DNA of 64,000 bases from Chloroflexi bacterium TSY (GCA_019217005.1 JAHBNG010000027.1:1-64000); one strand, 5' to 3'; positions 8,979-18,031 are shown, counted from the first letter of the stretch. Numbers and translations are program-made. Notes: generated from the sequence alone by a model not told the origin.

Positions 8979-10028
8979 ATGTGGGCGAACCCGTTCCCGA
9001 TTTTGGTGTTCGAGCTGTTGCCCGCCTTTTTTGCCGAGAAATTGAATGGCGGGGGAAGCCAGGCATCCAATGAGTTTGGAAAAAACGTCGAACAAGATGA
9101 CTTTGATGTGAGTTCAATCGAGATTTCTGACTCGATTAGCCTCTATTTGAAAGAAATTGGCCATGTTCCTTTACTCTCTGCTGAGGAGGAAGTTTCACTG
9201 GCCAAACGGATGGAGACTGGGCGCGAAGCTCACATAGAGTTAGCTGGGGGCATAGATGAGTCGGCGCACCGGGAAGGCCTTCTCAGATCCGTCCGTGATG
9301 GTCAGGCTGCTCGAGAGCATCTGATCAAAGCCAATAGCCGTCTGGTTGTGAGCGTTGCCAAGAAGTATGTGGGGCGAGGTGTGGCGCTGTTGGATCTGAT
9401 TCAAGAAGGAAACATTGGTTTGATGCGCGCCGTTGAGAAATTTGATTATCGACGTGGATTTAAATTTAGCACATATGCAACTTGGTGGATCCGTCAGGCG
9501 GTGACGCGTGCCATTGCCGATCAAGGGCGCACCATCCGTGTCCCCGTCCACATGCACGATCAAATAGGGCGTCTGACACGTACAAGCCAACAGCTTGTTC
9601 AGGAGTTAGGTCGTGATCCAACACCTGAGGAGATTGCCGAAGCAATTGGCACATCCTCGAGCAAGGTAGAACAAATTTTGCGCGCCAATCGGCGTCCTCT
9701 GAGTTTAGACATGCCCGTCGGTGAGGATGAAGAGGCCGCCCTAGGTGATTTCGTCAAAGATGAAGATGAGGACGTCCTCGACGAGACGGTCGAACAGAAA
9801 CTGCTACATGAGGTGCTTGAACAGAGTCTTCAAGGTTTGACTCCGCGTGAGGCCACGATTCTGCGGTTACGCTTTGGTCTCGTTGATGGGCATTACTACA
9901 CCCTGGAGGAAGTCGGTCAGAAATATGGTGTCACTCGAGAACGCATTCGTCAGATCGAAGCAGAAGCTTTGAACCGGCTGCGCCATCCGAGTCGTAGTCG
10001 TCAACTGCGTGATTATCTTTCAGTGTAA
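8979..10028 (+). CDS. RpoD-family (sigma-70, group 1/2-like) RNA polymerase sigma factor
   Basis: 349 residues from the ATG at 8979, which has a strong AGGAGG 7 bases upstream; an in-frame ATG 15 codons earlier has none. Region 1.2 ([20 protein letters not shown]) is followed by region 2 with the core-binding and -10 recognition helix ([20 protein letters not shown]), region 3 ([10 protein letters not shown]), and region 4 with the -35 helix-turn-helix ([20 protein letters not shown]). Region 1.1 is absent or replaced by a short hydrophobic leader ([17 protein letters not shown]), which is unusual. It is smaller than a housekeeping RpoD, so an alternative group 2 sigma such as a SigA/HrdB paralogue is likely. 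The next gene on the strand is a UspA stress protein. Confidence 0.93.
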   Translation: MWANPFPILVFELLPAFFAEKLNGGGSQASNEFGKNVEQDDFDVSSIEISDSISLYLKEIGHVPLLSAEEEVSLAKRMETGREAHIELAGGIDESAHREGLLRSVRDGQAAREHLIKANSRLVVSVAKKYVGRGVALLDLIQEGNIGLMRAVEKFDYRRGFKFSTYATWWIRQAVTRAIADQGRTIRVPVHMHDQIGRLTRTSQQLVQELGRDPTPEEIAEAIGTSSSKVEQILRANRRPLSLDMPVGEDEEAALGDFVKDEDEDVLDETVEQKLLHEVLEQSLQGLTPREATILRLRFGLVDGHYYTLEEVGQKYGVTRERIRQIEAEALNRLRHPSRSRQLRDYLSV

Positions 10029-10042
10029 AAAGGTCTGTACCA

Positions 10043-10099
10043 CAAAGTGTGTAAATAGATGTTGCTCAGTCAGATAATCGGTTGCAATTACACACTTTG
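10043..10099. repeat. 12-bp inverted repeat with long spacer
   Basis: CAAAGTGTGTAA (10043-10054) is repeated inverted as TTACACACTTTG (10088-10099) around a 33-bp spacer, between the sigma-factor stop and the uspA start. There is no T-run, so it is more likely a protein-binding palindrome or an attenuating hairpin than a terminator. Confidence 0.6.
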
Positions 10100-10141
10100 G
10101 GACACACTCTGGACTAGAAGCTATACAAAGGAGAATATGTT

Positions 10142-10657
10142 ATGTCTATTCCGTATAAGAGAATTTTGCTGCCCTTAGACGGTTCTGAATTTGCAGCAGA
10201 AGCGTTGCCTCATGCAGAGGAGATTGCAAGGGGTGCTGGAGCACAATTGATTCTGTTTCAAGTTGTGGTTGATCCGACCAGGATCTTGGTTGCTCCAGCA
10301 ACTGTAAACACAGCCGGTGGAAGCACTGGCCTGAGCGGAGGAATCGTTGGTGCTGTTTCGATTGGCGCAGACGAGACGGCCCATACAGCTGCAATGGACG
10401 AGGCAAAGGGATATTTAGACGAATTGGCTGCGAGCTTGAAACATCGAAAAATTGATGTTGTCGTCGATATTGATACAGGTGATCCTGCGACAAAAATTGT
10501 CGATTATGCGGACGCCAATGATATCGATCTGATTGTGATGAGTACACATGGTCGTACGGGGATGGATCGCTGGACTCATGGAAGTGTTGCCACCAAAGTA
10601 CTTCAGGCAGCTTCATCCGCAGTTTTGACAATGCGACCAAAATCTTTCTGGTCATAA
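10142..10657 (+). CDS. Universal stress protein (UspA family)
   Basis: 171-residue cytosolic alpha/beta nucleotide-binding protein. It begins with the family's RILLPLDGSEFAAEALPHAE and ends with the ATP-binding loop MSTHGRTGMDRWTHGSVATK and a terminal strand (SAVLTMRP). In the G-2x-G-9x-G(S/T) signature the first glycine is Ser, a common variant still compatible with nucleotide binding. It is about 25 residues longer than average because of a Gly/Ser-rich loop (TAGGSTGLSGG) after the second strand. AAGGAG precedes the ATG. It has its own terminator at 10767-10803 and may be transcribed with the sigma factor 113 bp upstream. Confidence 0.93.
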   Translation: MSIPYKRILLPLDGSEFAAEALPHAEEIARGAGAQLILFQVVVDPTRILVAPATVNTAGGSTGLSGGIVGAVSIGADETAHTAAMDEAKGYLDELAASLKHRKIDVVVDIDTGDPATKIVDYADANDIDLIVMSTHGRTGMDRWTHGSVATKVLQAASSAVLTMRPKSFWS

Positions 10658-10766
10658 CCGTCATTGGACGATGCTCTTAACCGGTCCCCGAATTAAGTGC
10701 ATCCTTCTTTACCCCCAATGTACTAGCCACTTGGCCAGGTATCAACCTAAGCAACTTCCTTGCTAT

Positions 10767-10803
10767 AAAACTCGCCAGATGACCGATTAGTTAGGCGAGT
10801 TTT
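10767..10803 (+). terminator. Rho-independent terminator after uspA
   Basis: A 10-bp stem, AAAACTCGCC (10767-10776) with GGCGAGTTTT (10794-10803), runs into a T-rich tail. A MITE has inserted immediately after it, using TTTTTATT from the terminator tail as its target duplication. Confidence 0.85.
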
Positions 10804-10807
10804 TATT

Positions 10808-10963
10808 GGGGTGGTTCATTTTAGGCGGACAATTAGGTTTACATTTTTGCAAAGAGAAAAGATGTTTATATTTTCTACTTTGAGCCATGCTCAGGCAGAA
10901 AATGACCTCAATATAGATTTTTATCTATGTATCAAAAGTGTAAACCTAATTCTGAACCACCCC
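10808..10963. mobile_element. MITE family 1, copy 1 (156 bp)
   Basis: Non-coding element with terminal inverted repeat GGGGTGGTTCA, flanked by the perfect 8-bp direct repeat TTTTTATT (10800-10807 and 10964-10971). Inner inverted arms (AGGTTTACA and its complement) would fold it into a long hairpin. It is related to but more diverged than copies at 22653-22807 and 61877-63637, so it is the oldest insertion. It ends about 60 bp before the start of a sugar-binding lipoprotein gene and could affect its expression. The mobilising transposase is not in the window. 8-bp duplications with GGG-starting ends would suit ISL3 or IS1595-type elements. Confidence 0.9.
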
Positions 10964-11024
10964 TTTTTATTTTATATTTATTAAGCAGATTCAAACGATC
11001 CCAACCAATTTCAAGGAGAATACT

Positions 11025-12434
11025 ATGTATCGAAAATCACGGATGATGCTGGTGTTATTGATCACAGTCATGTCTATTTTCGCGGCTTGCGGTAGAGAGA
11101 CCCCAGCATCGGATTCAGGGGAAGAGGCCGATACGTCGGCAGCGACCGAATCAGCAGCCGAGGAGGCCGATGCATCTACGGAGGCCCAAGAATCAGACGG
11201 CAGCTACCTGGATCGGGCTTTGGCAGGTGAATTTGACGGGACAATCGTCACAATGTCAGGTCCGTTTGTCGATGAGGATGCGGTGAAATTCAATGATTCC
11301 ATTGCCGAATTTGAAGCCCAAACAGGTATCGACATTCAGTATGAAGGAACGAAGGAATTTGAAACGACAATCTCTGTTCGGGTTGATGCAGGTGATCCCC
11401 CCGATATTGCTGATTTTCCCCAACCGGGTTTGCTGGCGAATTTTGTCAGCGGCGGAAAAGTAGTTGATGTGAGCAGCTTCCTGGACATGACAAAGCTGCA
11501 AGAGAACTATCTCCAAAGCTGGCTGGATATGGCTATGATGGAAGGACCGGACGGAATGATGATGGCAGGTGTATGGGCACGGTTTAATGGCAAAAGCCTG
11601 GTCTGGTATCCCAAGGATGACTTCGATACCGCTGGTTATGAGATTCCGACTACCTGGGAGGAGTTGATCGCCCTGACTGAACTCATTGTAGAAGATGGCG
11701 ACACGCCTTGGTGTATTGGCATCGAGTCTGGAACGGCGACTGGATGGCCAGCCACAGATTGGATGGAAGAGATTATGTTGCGGACCACATCCTTGGATAA
11801 CTATGATAAATGGACGACTGGTGAATTGCCCTTTAGTTCGCCAGAAGTAAAGCGAGCGGCGGAGCTGATGTCAGAAATTTGGCTCACAGAAGGGTATGTC
11901 TATGGTGGTCGCGCGTCAATTGTTTCGACTAGCTTTGCCGATGCACCGGTTCCCATGTTCGATGATCCGCCCAAATGCTGGCTGCACAAGCAGGGCAATT
12001 TTATCACCAGCTTCTTTCCTGCTAGTGCTGAAGCTGGCGTCGATTATGACTTCTTCTACCTGCCACCCATTGACGACGAATATGGCAGACCTTTCTTAGT
12101 TGCGGGTGACATTTATGCCATGTTCAACGATCGCCCAGAGGTACGTGCTGTTATGGAGTTCTTCACGACGGGTGAATCTCTTAAGAACTGGTTGGCTTCG
12201 GGCGGAGCACTTTCACCTCACAATGATGCAAACCTGGACTGGTATGGTGACGATGTTGAACGCGGTATCGCTGCGCTGGTTCAGGAAGCAGACAGCGTGC
12301 GCTTTGACAGATCTGACCTGATGCCCGGTGAAGTCGGTGCAGGCTCCTTTTGGAAAGGCATGACCGACTATATGGCTGAATCTGTGGATCTTGATACTGC
12401 CTTGGAGGAGATTGATGCTGCTTGGCCACGCTAG
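11025..12434 (+). CDS. Carbohydrate ABC transporter substrate-binding lipoprotein (alpha-glucoside type)
   Basis: 469 residues. A lipoprotein signal with Cys22 in SIFAACG is followed by an acidic Ala/Glu/Ser linker, then an extracellular solute-binding protein family 1 fold. Typical features are IVTMSGPFVDEDA, the PDIADFPQPG segment, and TWEELIALTELIVEDG. The next two genes are permeases of the AglF/AglG type, pointing to import of alpha-glucosides or similar oligosaccharides; the exact sugar is not predictable. The start has AAGGAG 8 bases upstream. A perfect 18-bp hairpin follows the stop, which would favour higher expression of this gene than of the permeases. A MITE lies upstream. Confidence 0.9.
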   Translation: MYRKSRMMLVLLITVMSIFAACGRETPASDSGEEADTSAATESAAEEADASTEAQESDGSYLDRALAGEFDGTIVTMSGPFVDEDAVKFNDSIAEFEAQTGIDIQYEGTKEFETTISVRVDAGDPPDIADFPQPGLLANFVSGGKVVDVSSFLDMTKLQENYLQSWLDMAMMEGPDGMMMAGVWARFNGKSLVWYPKDDFDTAGYEIPTTWEELIALTELIVEDGDTPWCIGIESGTATGWPATDWMEEIMLRTTSLDNYDKWTTGELPFSSPEVKRAAELMSEIWLTEGYVYGGRASIVSTSFADAPVPMFDDPPKCWLHKQGNFITSFFPASAEAGVDYDFFYLPPIDDEYGRPFLVAGDIYAMFNDRPEVRAVMEFFTTGESLKNWLASGGALSPHNDANLDWYGDDVERGIAALVQEADSVRFDRSDLMPGEVGAGSFWKGMTDYMAESVDLDTALEEIDAAWPR

Positions 12435-12460
12435 ATTGAGGCTAGGACTTACACAGAGAC

Positions 12461-12498
12461 CTCTAGTACGGGCATGATACATCATGCCCGTACTAGAG
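12461..12498. promoter_or_regulatory. Perfect 18-bp hairpin between binding-protein and permease genes
   Basis: CTCTAGTACGGGCATGAT (12461-12478) is followed after 2 bases by its exact reverse complement (12481-12498). Outer arms GACTTAC and GTAAGTC extend the symmetry. No T-run follows. In ABC operons such a structure usually stabilises the upstream mRNA or limits read-through to the permeases; that role is inferred here. Confidence 0.7.
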
Positions 12499-12589
12499 AG
12501 AAACATCGCGTTATGCGTAAGTCTAGATGTCCGAGAATACGCGTTCTCAGATGAAGTTCAGTTTGATTGGCTGTCAAAGGAGGCTACCT

Positions 12590-13708
12590 ATGGAACAATC
12601 TGTTGAAATAAGAGACCAACGGTCCAGCATAACGAATTGGTTGTCGGCCACCGTCTTGCGTCTGTTGACAGCGCTATTTGTGCCTATCTTTACGTTTATT
12701 GTCTTGTGGCAAGGCTTTATCTTTTTGCGTGACAGCAACGCGCCCAAGTTACTCATTGCGATCGTGGCAATTATCTGGGGTGTAGGTGGCGTCGCTGCGC
12801 TTTATGTGATTGCAAATTGGCTTGTCGAGCAATTGTCTGATCATTGGAAGCGACGACTCCAACCTTTTGTCTTTGTGGGCCCCGCCATGGTGATCTTGGC
12901 CTGGTATTTGGCAATTCCTGCCTTACGGACCTTTTACTTCAGTTTGTTAGATCGAACTGGTGATCAATTTGTGGGCCTTGAAAACTATATTGCAGTTTTT
13001 ACCAAACGCTTTATGCTCGAAGCCTTCCGCAACAATCTGTTGTGGTTGCTTTTTGGTGCTACGCTCTCTGTCATCTTTGGATTGCTGATTGCTGCGTTAG
13101 CCGATCGCAGCAACTTTGAAACGTTGGCCAAGTCGCTTATTTTCTTGCCAATGGCCATTTCAATGGTTGGGGCTGGCGTGATTTGGAATTTTATCTATGA
13201 AGTGCGAGATCCAGCCGATCCTCAAATCGGGCTGCTGAATGCGGTTGTGGTGGCATTGGGCGGTGAGCCCCAAGCTTGGACTGCATTGATTCAACCTTGG
13301 AACAATCTCTTTCTGATTGTCATTGTGATCTGGCTTCAGACCGGCTTTGCGATGGTTCTCTTTTCCGCCGCACTGAAGGGTATTCCTGTGGAGCTGTTAG
13401 AAGCCGCCCGGGTAGATGGCGCAACCGAAATTCAGATCTTCTTTCGAGTCATGGTCCCTGCTATATTGGGCACGATTATTACTGTATCGACAACGATCGT
13501 CATTTTCACTTTGAAGATTTTTGATGTTGTCATCGTCATGACCGGGGGGCAGTTTGGCACGGAGGTGATCGCTACACAGTTCTATCGACAATATTTCACG
13601 AACAGAAATTTTGGCTTTGGGTCTGCCATCGCAATCGTTCTTTTGATTGCCGTGCTGCCCGTTATGATCTATAACCTACGGCAGTTCAGCGAACGGGAGG
13701 CATTTTAA
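12590..13708 (+). CDS. Sugar ABC transporter permease (AglF/MalF type)
   Basis: 372 residues from the ATG at 12590, which has AAAGGAGG just upstream; an ATG 21 codons earlier is in frame but unsupported. It has about eight hydrophobic segments: two N-terminal helices, then the six-helix MetI-type permease core. The EAA loop that docks on the ATPase is LLEAARVDGATEIQIFFRVM. It sits between the binding lipoprotein and a second permease whose ATG follows this stop codon without a gap. No ATPase gene lies in this cluster, so it probably shares one, perhaps the MalK-like protein at 28311-29408. Confidence 0.92.
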   Translation: MEQSVEIRDQRSSITNWLSATVLRLLTALFVPIFTFIVLWQGFIFLRDSNAPKLLIAIVAIIWGVGGVAALYVIANWLVEQLSDHWKRRLQPFVFVGPAMVILAWYLAIPALRTFYFSLLDRTGDQFVGLENYIAVFTKRFMLEAFRNNLLWLLFGATLSVIFGLLIAALADRSNFETLAKSLIFLPMAISMVGAGVIWNFIYEVRDPADPQIGLLNAVVVALGGEPQAWTALIQPWNNLFLIVIVIWLQTGFAMVLFSAALKGIPVELLEAARVDGATEIQIFFRVMVPAILGTIITVSTTIVIFTLKIFDVVIVMTGGQFGTEVIATQFYRQYFTNRNFGFGSAIAIVLLIAVLPVMIYNLRQFSEREAF

Positions 13709-14821
13709 ATGAATACCCCACAGACCAGCTCACGACGTCACCAGCGGCGTTCGGCACTTCTCGTCAATGGTGCGCTTGCCTTGATTTGCTTCATTTGGAC
13801 GATTCCAACTGCAGGTCTGCTGATATCGTCTTTTCGAACACGTGAAGATATTCAAACATCGGGCTGGTGGACAATCTTTCCCCATCGCGAGTGGATCACG
13901 ATTGAGGAGTATCCCCCTGCGGATGAGTTGGATCGCAACAGTGTCATGATGATCGAAGGCGCAAGTGGTACTTTTGAAGAGTTTCGTGAAGGGGTCCAAA
14001 CATCCGAAGGAGAGCGGATTAAATGGATCGGCAATAAGCGGACTGGTCGGGTGTTAATCCAAGAGCGCCAGTGGACCGCACGTACAGACTTTACCCTGCA
14101 AAACTATCAGAACGTTCTGACTGGCAAGGAATATGAGATTGTTGCTGCGGATGGTAGTACCAAAATTGAAAAAGGGGACGACTTTTCGGGTGCCTTTCTC
14201 AATAGCTTGGCCGTGACCGTTCCTGCCACTGTCATTCCGATCTTGATTGCAGCATTTGCCGCCTATGGGTTTGCCTGGATGAATTTTCCAGGTCGGCGGG
14301 CAATGTTCATTCTCGTTGTGGCGCTGCTGGTCGTGCCATTGCAGATAGCCCTGGTCCCCATCCTGCGTGACTACGTGAAGCTGAACCTGAACGGGACATT
14401 TCTCGCCATCTGGCTGGCCCACACCGGATTTGGTCTACCTTTGGCAACGTACCTGCTCTACAACTTCATTAGCGGCTTGCCAAGGGATATTCTGGAATCG
14501 GCCTTTATCGACGGAGCTGGGCATTTCAGAATTTTCATCCGCTTGATTCTGCCCCTATCCGTTCCCGCCTTGGCATCATTTGCCATCTTTCAATTTTTGT
14601 GGGTATGGAACGATTATCTGGTGGCGCTAATTTTCATTGGCAGCAAACCCGATGTACAAGTCCTAACGATGCGTTTGGCAGAAATTGTTGGTTCACGCGG
14701 TGCAGATTGGCATCTGCTCACGGCTGGTGCCTTTGTTTCGATGGTTTTGCCATTACTTGTCTTCTTTTCTCTGCAGCGCTTTTTTGTCCGAGGTCTGTTG
14801 GCGGGATCAGTTAAAGGATAA
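13709..14821 (+). CDS. Sugar ABC transporter permease (AglG/MalG type)
   Basis: 370 residues, starting immediately after the preceding permease stop, so translational coupling is likely. One N-terminal helix (ALICFIWTIPTAGLLISSF) is followed by an extracytoplasmic insert of about 120 residues and then the MetI-type core. The EAA loop is ILESAFIDGAGHFRIFIRLI. Large inserts between the first two helices are known in the AglG branch. The C-terminus FVRGLLAGSVKG is typical of MalG-type permeases. Confidence 0.92.
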   Translation: MNTPQTSSRRHQRRSALLVNGALALICFIWTIPTAGLLISSFRTREDIQTSGWWTIFPHREWITIEEYPPADELDRNSVMMIEGASGTFEEFREGVQTSEGERIKWIGNKRTGRVLIQERQWTARTDFTLQNYQNVLTGKEYEIVAADGSTKIEKGDDFSGAFLNSLAVTVPATVIPILIAAFAAYGFAWMNFPGRRAMFILVVALLVVPLQIALVPILRDYVKLNLNGTFLAIWLAHTGFGLPLATYLLYNFISGLPRDILESAFIDGAGHFRIFIRLILPLSVPALASFAIFQFLWVWNDYLVALIFIGSKPDVQVLTMRLAEIVGSRGADWHLLTAGAFVSMVLPLLVFFSLQRFFVRGLLAGSVKG

Positions 14822-14928
14822 TATCTATACTGCGGTTGAGGTGAAAAGCGGAGTTTCCCATCGTTCTACTTGAAAGAACAGGTTCCGGTTTTCATACAGA
14901 GCCAAGTATACAATCGAGGAGATACACG

Positions 14929-15873
14929 ATGTCAGAATACGATATTGCTATTATTGGAGGGGGACCTGCTGGTCTAGCCGCGGCTACGTACGCGTTGAAT
15001 GCCCACTTAAACGTTGCCCTCATTGCACCCCGATTGGGTGGCAAAGTGAGTTATCAATTTCATATTCGTGATCAAGAGCCAATGGATACTGTCTGGGGAG
15101 CAGGGCTTGTGCGACAGTTCGAAGAATTTGTGCGAGATCAATCTCTTCATTCTTATGAGAATGAAGTTAAACGTATGATCAAAACTAAAAACGGTGAATA
15201 TCGTTTGGAATTCGCTATATCCGACGATTCTGAGACGGCTTCGATCCAGGCCCGTGCCATCATTGTTGCAACAGGTGCCGAGCCTCAACAACTCTATATC
15301 CCTGGCGAAGAGGAATTGTGGGGGCATGGTGTCAGTTACTCTGCCCATAGCCATGCACCACTTTTTCGGGGACGAGATGTAGCGATTGTCGGGTATGGAA
15401 GTCGCATGATCATTGCGGCTCTGAAACTCGCTTCAATTGCAAAGCACGTCTATCTATTTCCGACCTCGGTCTTGCCCGAATCAGACAAACGCATCCAGCA
15501 GATGAAAGATGACCCAAAAGTCTCCTTTATGACAGGCTGGCACATCCAGCGTATTGATGGAAACGATGCGGTTACTCAAATCGTCATCGCGGCAGGATAT
15601 TCGGTTCGAGTTTTAGAGGTTGATGGTGTTTTTATCGAACTTGGGCTGCTCCCGACCAACGAATTCCTACGCGATCTTGTGCCCCTTGATCCAGAAACAG
15701 GACATATCTGCGTCAACCAACGCTGTGAGACGAGCGTGCCAGGCGTCTTTGCGGCTGGGGATGTAACGGATGTCTATGCTGAGCAAGTACCCGTTGCGAT
15801 GGGAGAAGGTGTTAAGGCAGCTATCAGTGCTTGGGAATATTTGATTGTGGGGCGAAGTCGTGGAAATGATTAA
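14929..15873 (+). CDS. Thioredoxin-reductase-like flavoprotein lacking the redox CxxC
   Basis: 314 residues with the two-dinucleotide-fold layout of thioredoxin reductase: FAD motif YDIAIIGGGPAGLAAATYAL, the middle NAD(P) domain (GRDVAIVGYGSRMIIAAL) and the C-terminal FAD motif VFAAGDVTDVYAEQV. Where TrxR has CAxC after the VSY segment, this protein has VSYSAHSHAPLFRG, so there is no active-site dithiol. The NAD(P) motif is also non-canonical (GYGSRM instead of GxGxxA). It probably works as an NAD(P)H:acceptor or ferredoxin-type reductase, or on a flavin substrate, rather than on thioredoxin. The start has GAGGAG upstream. It is 108 bp after the sugar permease; any functional link is unproven. 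Confidence 0.85.
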   Translation: MSEYDIAIIGGGPAGLAAATYALNAHLNVALIAPRLGGKVSYQFHIRDQEPMDTVWGAGLVRQFEEFVRDQSLHSYENEVKRMIKTKNGEYRLEFAISDDSETASIQARAIIVATGAEPQQLYIPGEEELWGHGVSYSAHSHAPLFRGRDVAIVGYGSRMIIAALKLASIAKHVYLFPTSVLPESDKRIQQMKDDPKVSFMTGWHIQRIDGNDAVTQIVIAAGYSVRVLEVDGVFIELGLLPTNEFLRDLVPLDPETGHICVNQRCETSVPGVFAAGDVTDVYAEQVPVAMGEGVKAAISAWEYLIVGRSRGND

Positions 15874-15877
15874 ATTC

Positions 15878-16617
15878 TCATACACCTATCGAATCCTTTG
15901 AACGCAGCGCTTCTTCCATCATTTTGACACTGGAACTGGCTCCGATGCGATTTGCACCCGCAGCGATCATCTGTTTCACATCTGCTAAGGTTCGGATTCC
16001 GCCGGCTGCTTTTACACCCATAGTTGGTCCAACCGTATCTCGCATCAATGCAACGTCTTCTACCGTGGCACCTGCCCGACTAAAGCCAGTTGAGGTTTTC
16101 ACGAAATCAGCGCCAGGCGACAAGCGCAGCGCTTTTCCTCATTGGTTAGCAGCGCAGTTTCAATAATGACCTTGCAGAGCACCTCATATTCCTTTTCGCT
16201 CTGCAAGACGACATGTTGATGCGCCATCTGCACGACACCCGCAATGTCTCGTTTGACAGCCTCATCCTTCCCGGCTTTGAGCGCGCCAATATTGATGACC
16301 ATGTCAATTTCTCTTGCGCCCTGTGCAATCGCCTGTTCGGTCTCAAATATCTTCACGTCCGTGGTGGTTGCTCCAAGGGGAAAACCGATTACAGTACAGA
16401 CCTTGACACCGGAGTTCTTTAACAGACTGGCCGCCAGCTTGACGTTGACGGGATTGACGCAGACCGATGCAAAGGTATAGTCAAGAGCCTCCTGACAAAG
16501 TTGGCGAATTTGCTGTGGAGTTGCATCAGGTTTCAACAAGGTGTGATCGATGAGTTGAGCAATTTGAACAACCTCTGTCCCAACTTCTTCAGTCTCTGTC
16601 AGTTCTATTTTAAACAT
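15878..16617 (-). pseudogene. deoC: Deoxyribose-phosphate aldolase, frameshifted
   Basis: Class I aldolase of deoxyribose 5-phosphate breakdown. The N-terminal part, from the ATG at 16617 (preceded by AGAGGA), reads through [34 protein letters not shown] and [14 protein letters not shown]. The C-terminal part continues in another frame with [17 protein letters not shown] (Schiff-base lysine in VKTSTGF) and [17 protein letters not shown]. The break is at about 16107-16123, where around ten bases between two GGCGCT-like stretches seem to be lost. All catalytic parts are present, so either a very recent inactivation or a sequence error is possible. It lies 70 bp after a uspA gene on the same strand. 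Confidence 0.85.
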
Positions 16618-16687
16618 ATGCCTGTTCCTCTCTGAACAAACTATAATTTTGAAGAAAAAGATTTTCCCGATGTCTATATGTTGTTCG

Positions 16688-17143
16688 TCACTGGTCGTTT
16701 TCTGCACGGACAACCAGAAGCGGTAAACCCGTTCTGTGGAGGATCCCCGCAGCTACACTTCCATAAAATGCTCGAGAGAGACCTGTTCGTCCATGGCTGG
16801 CCATCGCAATCATATCGACCTTTTCACGATCAGCCATGTTGAGTATTTCATAGACAATCGGACCAAATGTTGTATGAGCGACAGCCGAGATTCCTTTTTC
16901 AGCTAGGATTCCGCGCCATCCTGCCAAATACGCTTTTGCATCCTCTTCACGCTGACGGGTCTCTTCTTGTATACGTTTGAAGGTATTTATATCACCATAT
17001 GCATCGGCAAAGTCATAGACTGGTTCCACCACCTGCATCAGGATAACCTTAGCCTCATATCGATGCGCCATCTCTTCAACGTGGGGCATAATGGCCTCAG
17101 CCCGTTTTGAACCATCTAGTGGGACCAATATTTTCTTGTACAT
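16688..17143 (-). CDS. Universal stress protein (UspA family)
   Basis: 151 residues, the normal family length. It begins [20 protein letters not shown] and ends with the nucleotide-binding loop [21 protein letters not shown] and strand LPLLVV. Its context is the likely first gene of a minus-strand pair with deoC. It is only distantly similar to the other UspA at 10142-10657, lacking that protein's Gly/Ser-rich loop. Confidence 0.93.
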   Translation of the reverse strand: MYKKILVPLDGSKRAEAIMPHVEEMAHRYEAKVILMQVVEPVYDFADAYGDINTFKRIQEETRQREEDAKAYLAGWRGILAEKGISAVAHTTFGPIVYEILNMADREKVDMIAMASHGRTGLSRAFYGSVAAGILHRTGLPLLVVRAENDQ

Positions 17144-17525
17144 AGTGCCTCCAGCTCTCCTATTTCAATATTGATGGATGATTTGTTGCATCCACTTTCA
17201 GTCTATCTCTGTTGTGGTGAAAATCTGCCGGTGAACTGGAGCGTTTGTGAACTGACCATTTGACGAGATACGCCCCTAGTCAGATAACTAGGGGCGTATT
17301 TTATCGGTTGAGATTTGACCTTTCCTTTGACACGCCGACTATCTGACTGGTATTTTACTCTCCAATTACTCGTCGACAGCCTCGATAAAACCCGCCAACT
17401 GACCAGCCTCTTTTCTCCCTAAGTGCATAGTGCATTGCGCATTATCTCCAAGTATGCTGAAAGCATGAATGAGTACCTGATTTTCAGTTCAACAGTTACG
17501 AATTTCTGATCAAGCGGGAGGAAGA
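17144..17525. other. Divergent intergenic region containing an orphan plus-strand terminator
   Basis: 382 bp between uspA (minus) and a membrane-protein gene (plus). Promoters for both genes must lie here. The only clear structure is the terminator at 17268-17304, which points in the plus direction although no plus-strand ORF precedes it. A short untranslated RNA from about 17160 to 17305, or a leftover from a lost gene, would explain it. Confidence 0.4.
17268..17304 (+). terminator. Rho-independent terminator without an upstream gene
   Basis: A 13-bp perfect stem, ATACGCCCCTAGT (17268-17280) with ACTAGGGGCGTAT (17287-17299), is followed by a TTTAT tail on the plus strand. Confidence 0.75.
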
Positions 17526-17930
17526 ATGATGAAGCAATTGGATAAACAGGAAGTACAACAACATGTGATGATTTTGGGTTGGCTCTATATTGTCGCAAAT
17601 GCCATCTTCCTGGTGATTGGAGCGTTTGTCTTTCTATTGCTGACGGGGATTGGGATTGCTGCTGGTGATCCAGAAGCAGTCGCGGTACTTGGCGTTATCG
17701 GCACTTCAGTGGGAATGCTGCTAGCGTTGCTGGGTCTGCCTGGCATGATCGCTGGTTATGGTTTGCTTACTCAAAAAGCTTGGGGGCGAGTCCTGGCGCT
17801 CATTGTGGGTATCATCGGTCTCGTGAATATTCCCATAGGCACTATCATCGGTCTCTATGCTGTGTGGGTACTGATGCAGGAGAGTGCGATTGAATACTTT
17901 CACGCACCGACCTATTTTGATCCAGTCTAA
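17526..17930 (+). CDS. Small four-helix membrane protein, unknown function
   Basis: 134 residues. Hydrophobic stretches near residues 14-40, 55-78, 84-100 and 104-122 predict about four membrane helices rich in Gly, Ile and Leu, ending with a short polar tail. GGAGG lies 6-8 bases before the tandem ATGATG. I do not recognise a named family; many small GI-rich membrane proteins look alike. It is the first of a series of membrane-protein genes on the plus strand (17.5-20.4 kb), but a MITE-like repeat separates it from the next one. Confidence 0.75.
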   Translation: MMKQLDKQEVQQHVMILGWLYIVANAIFLVIGAFVFLLLTGIGIAAGDPEAVAVLGVIGTSVGMLLALLGLPGMIAGYGLLTQKAWGRVLALIVGIIGLVNIPIGTIIGLYAVWVLMQESAIEYFHAPTYFDPV

Positions 17931-17949
17931 TGTCTAATCACGGTTTCCG

Positions 17950-18031
17950 AGGAGTCGTTGACATTGAGGGGAGCTTTGAGAGCATTGAGCAATACTTTCT
18001 CCCAGGATGTTGCCAAACGTCAACGACTCCT
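17950..18031. repeat. Inverted-repeat element, family 2, copy 1 (82 bp)
   Basis: A 13-bp perfect inverted repeat, AGGAGTCGTTGAC (17950-17962) with GTCAACGACTCCT (18019-18031), encloses a sequence with AGAGC-TTG and TACTTTCTC blocks. The same ends and inner blocks recur at 25373-25490. It resembles a small transposon remnant or a dispersed regulatory hairpin. No clear target duplication is visible. Confidence 0.6.

Noticed and set aside
3378..16682. Similar strings around AGAAAAAGATTTT and CCGAT(A/G)TCTAT at about 3.38-3.46 and 16.64-16.68 kb
   Set aside because: Similarity is short and A/T-rich, with no defined ends or duplications. It could be chance or an old repeat.
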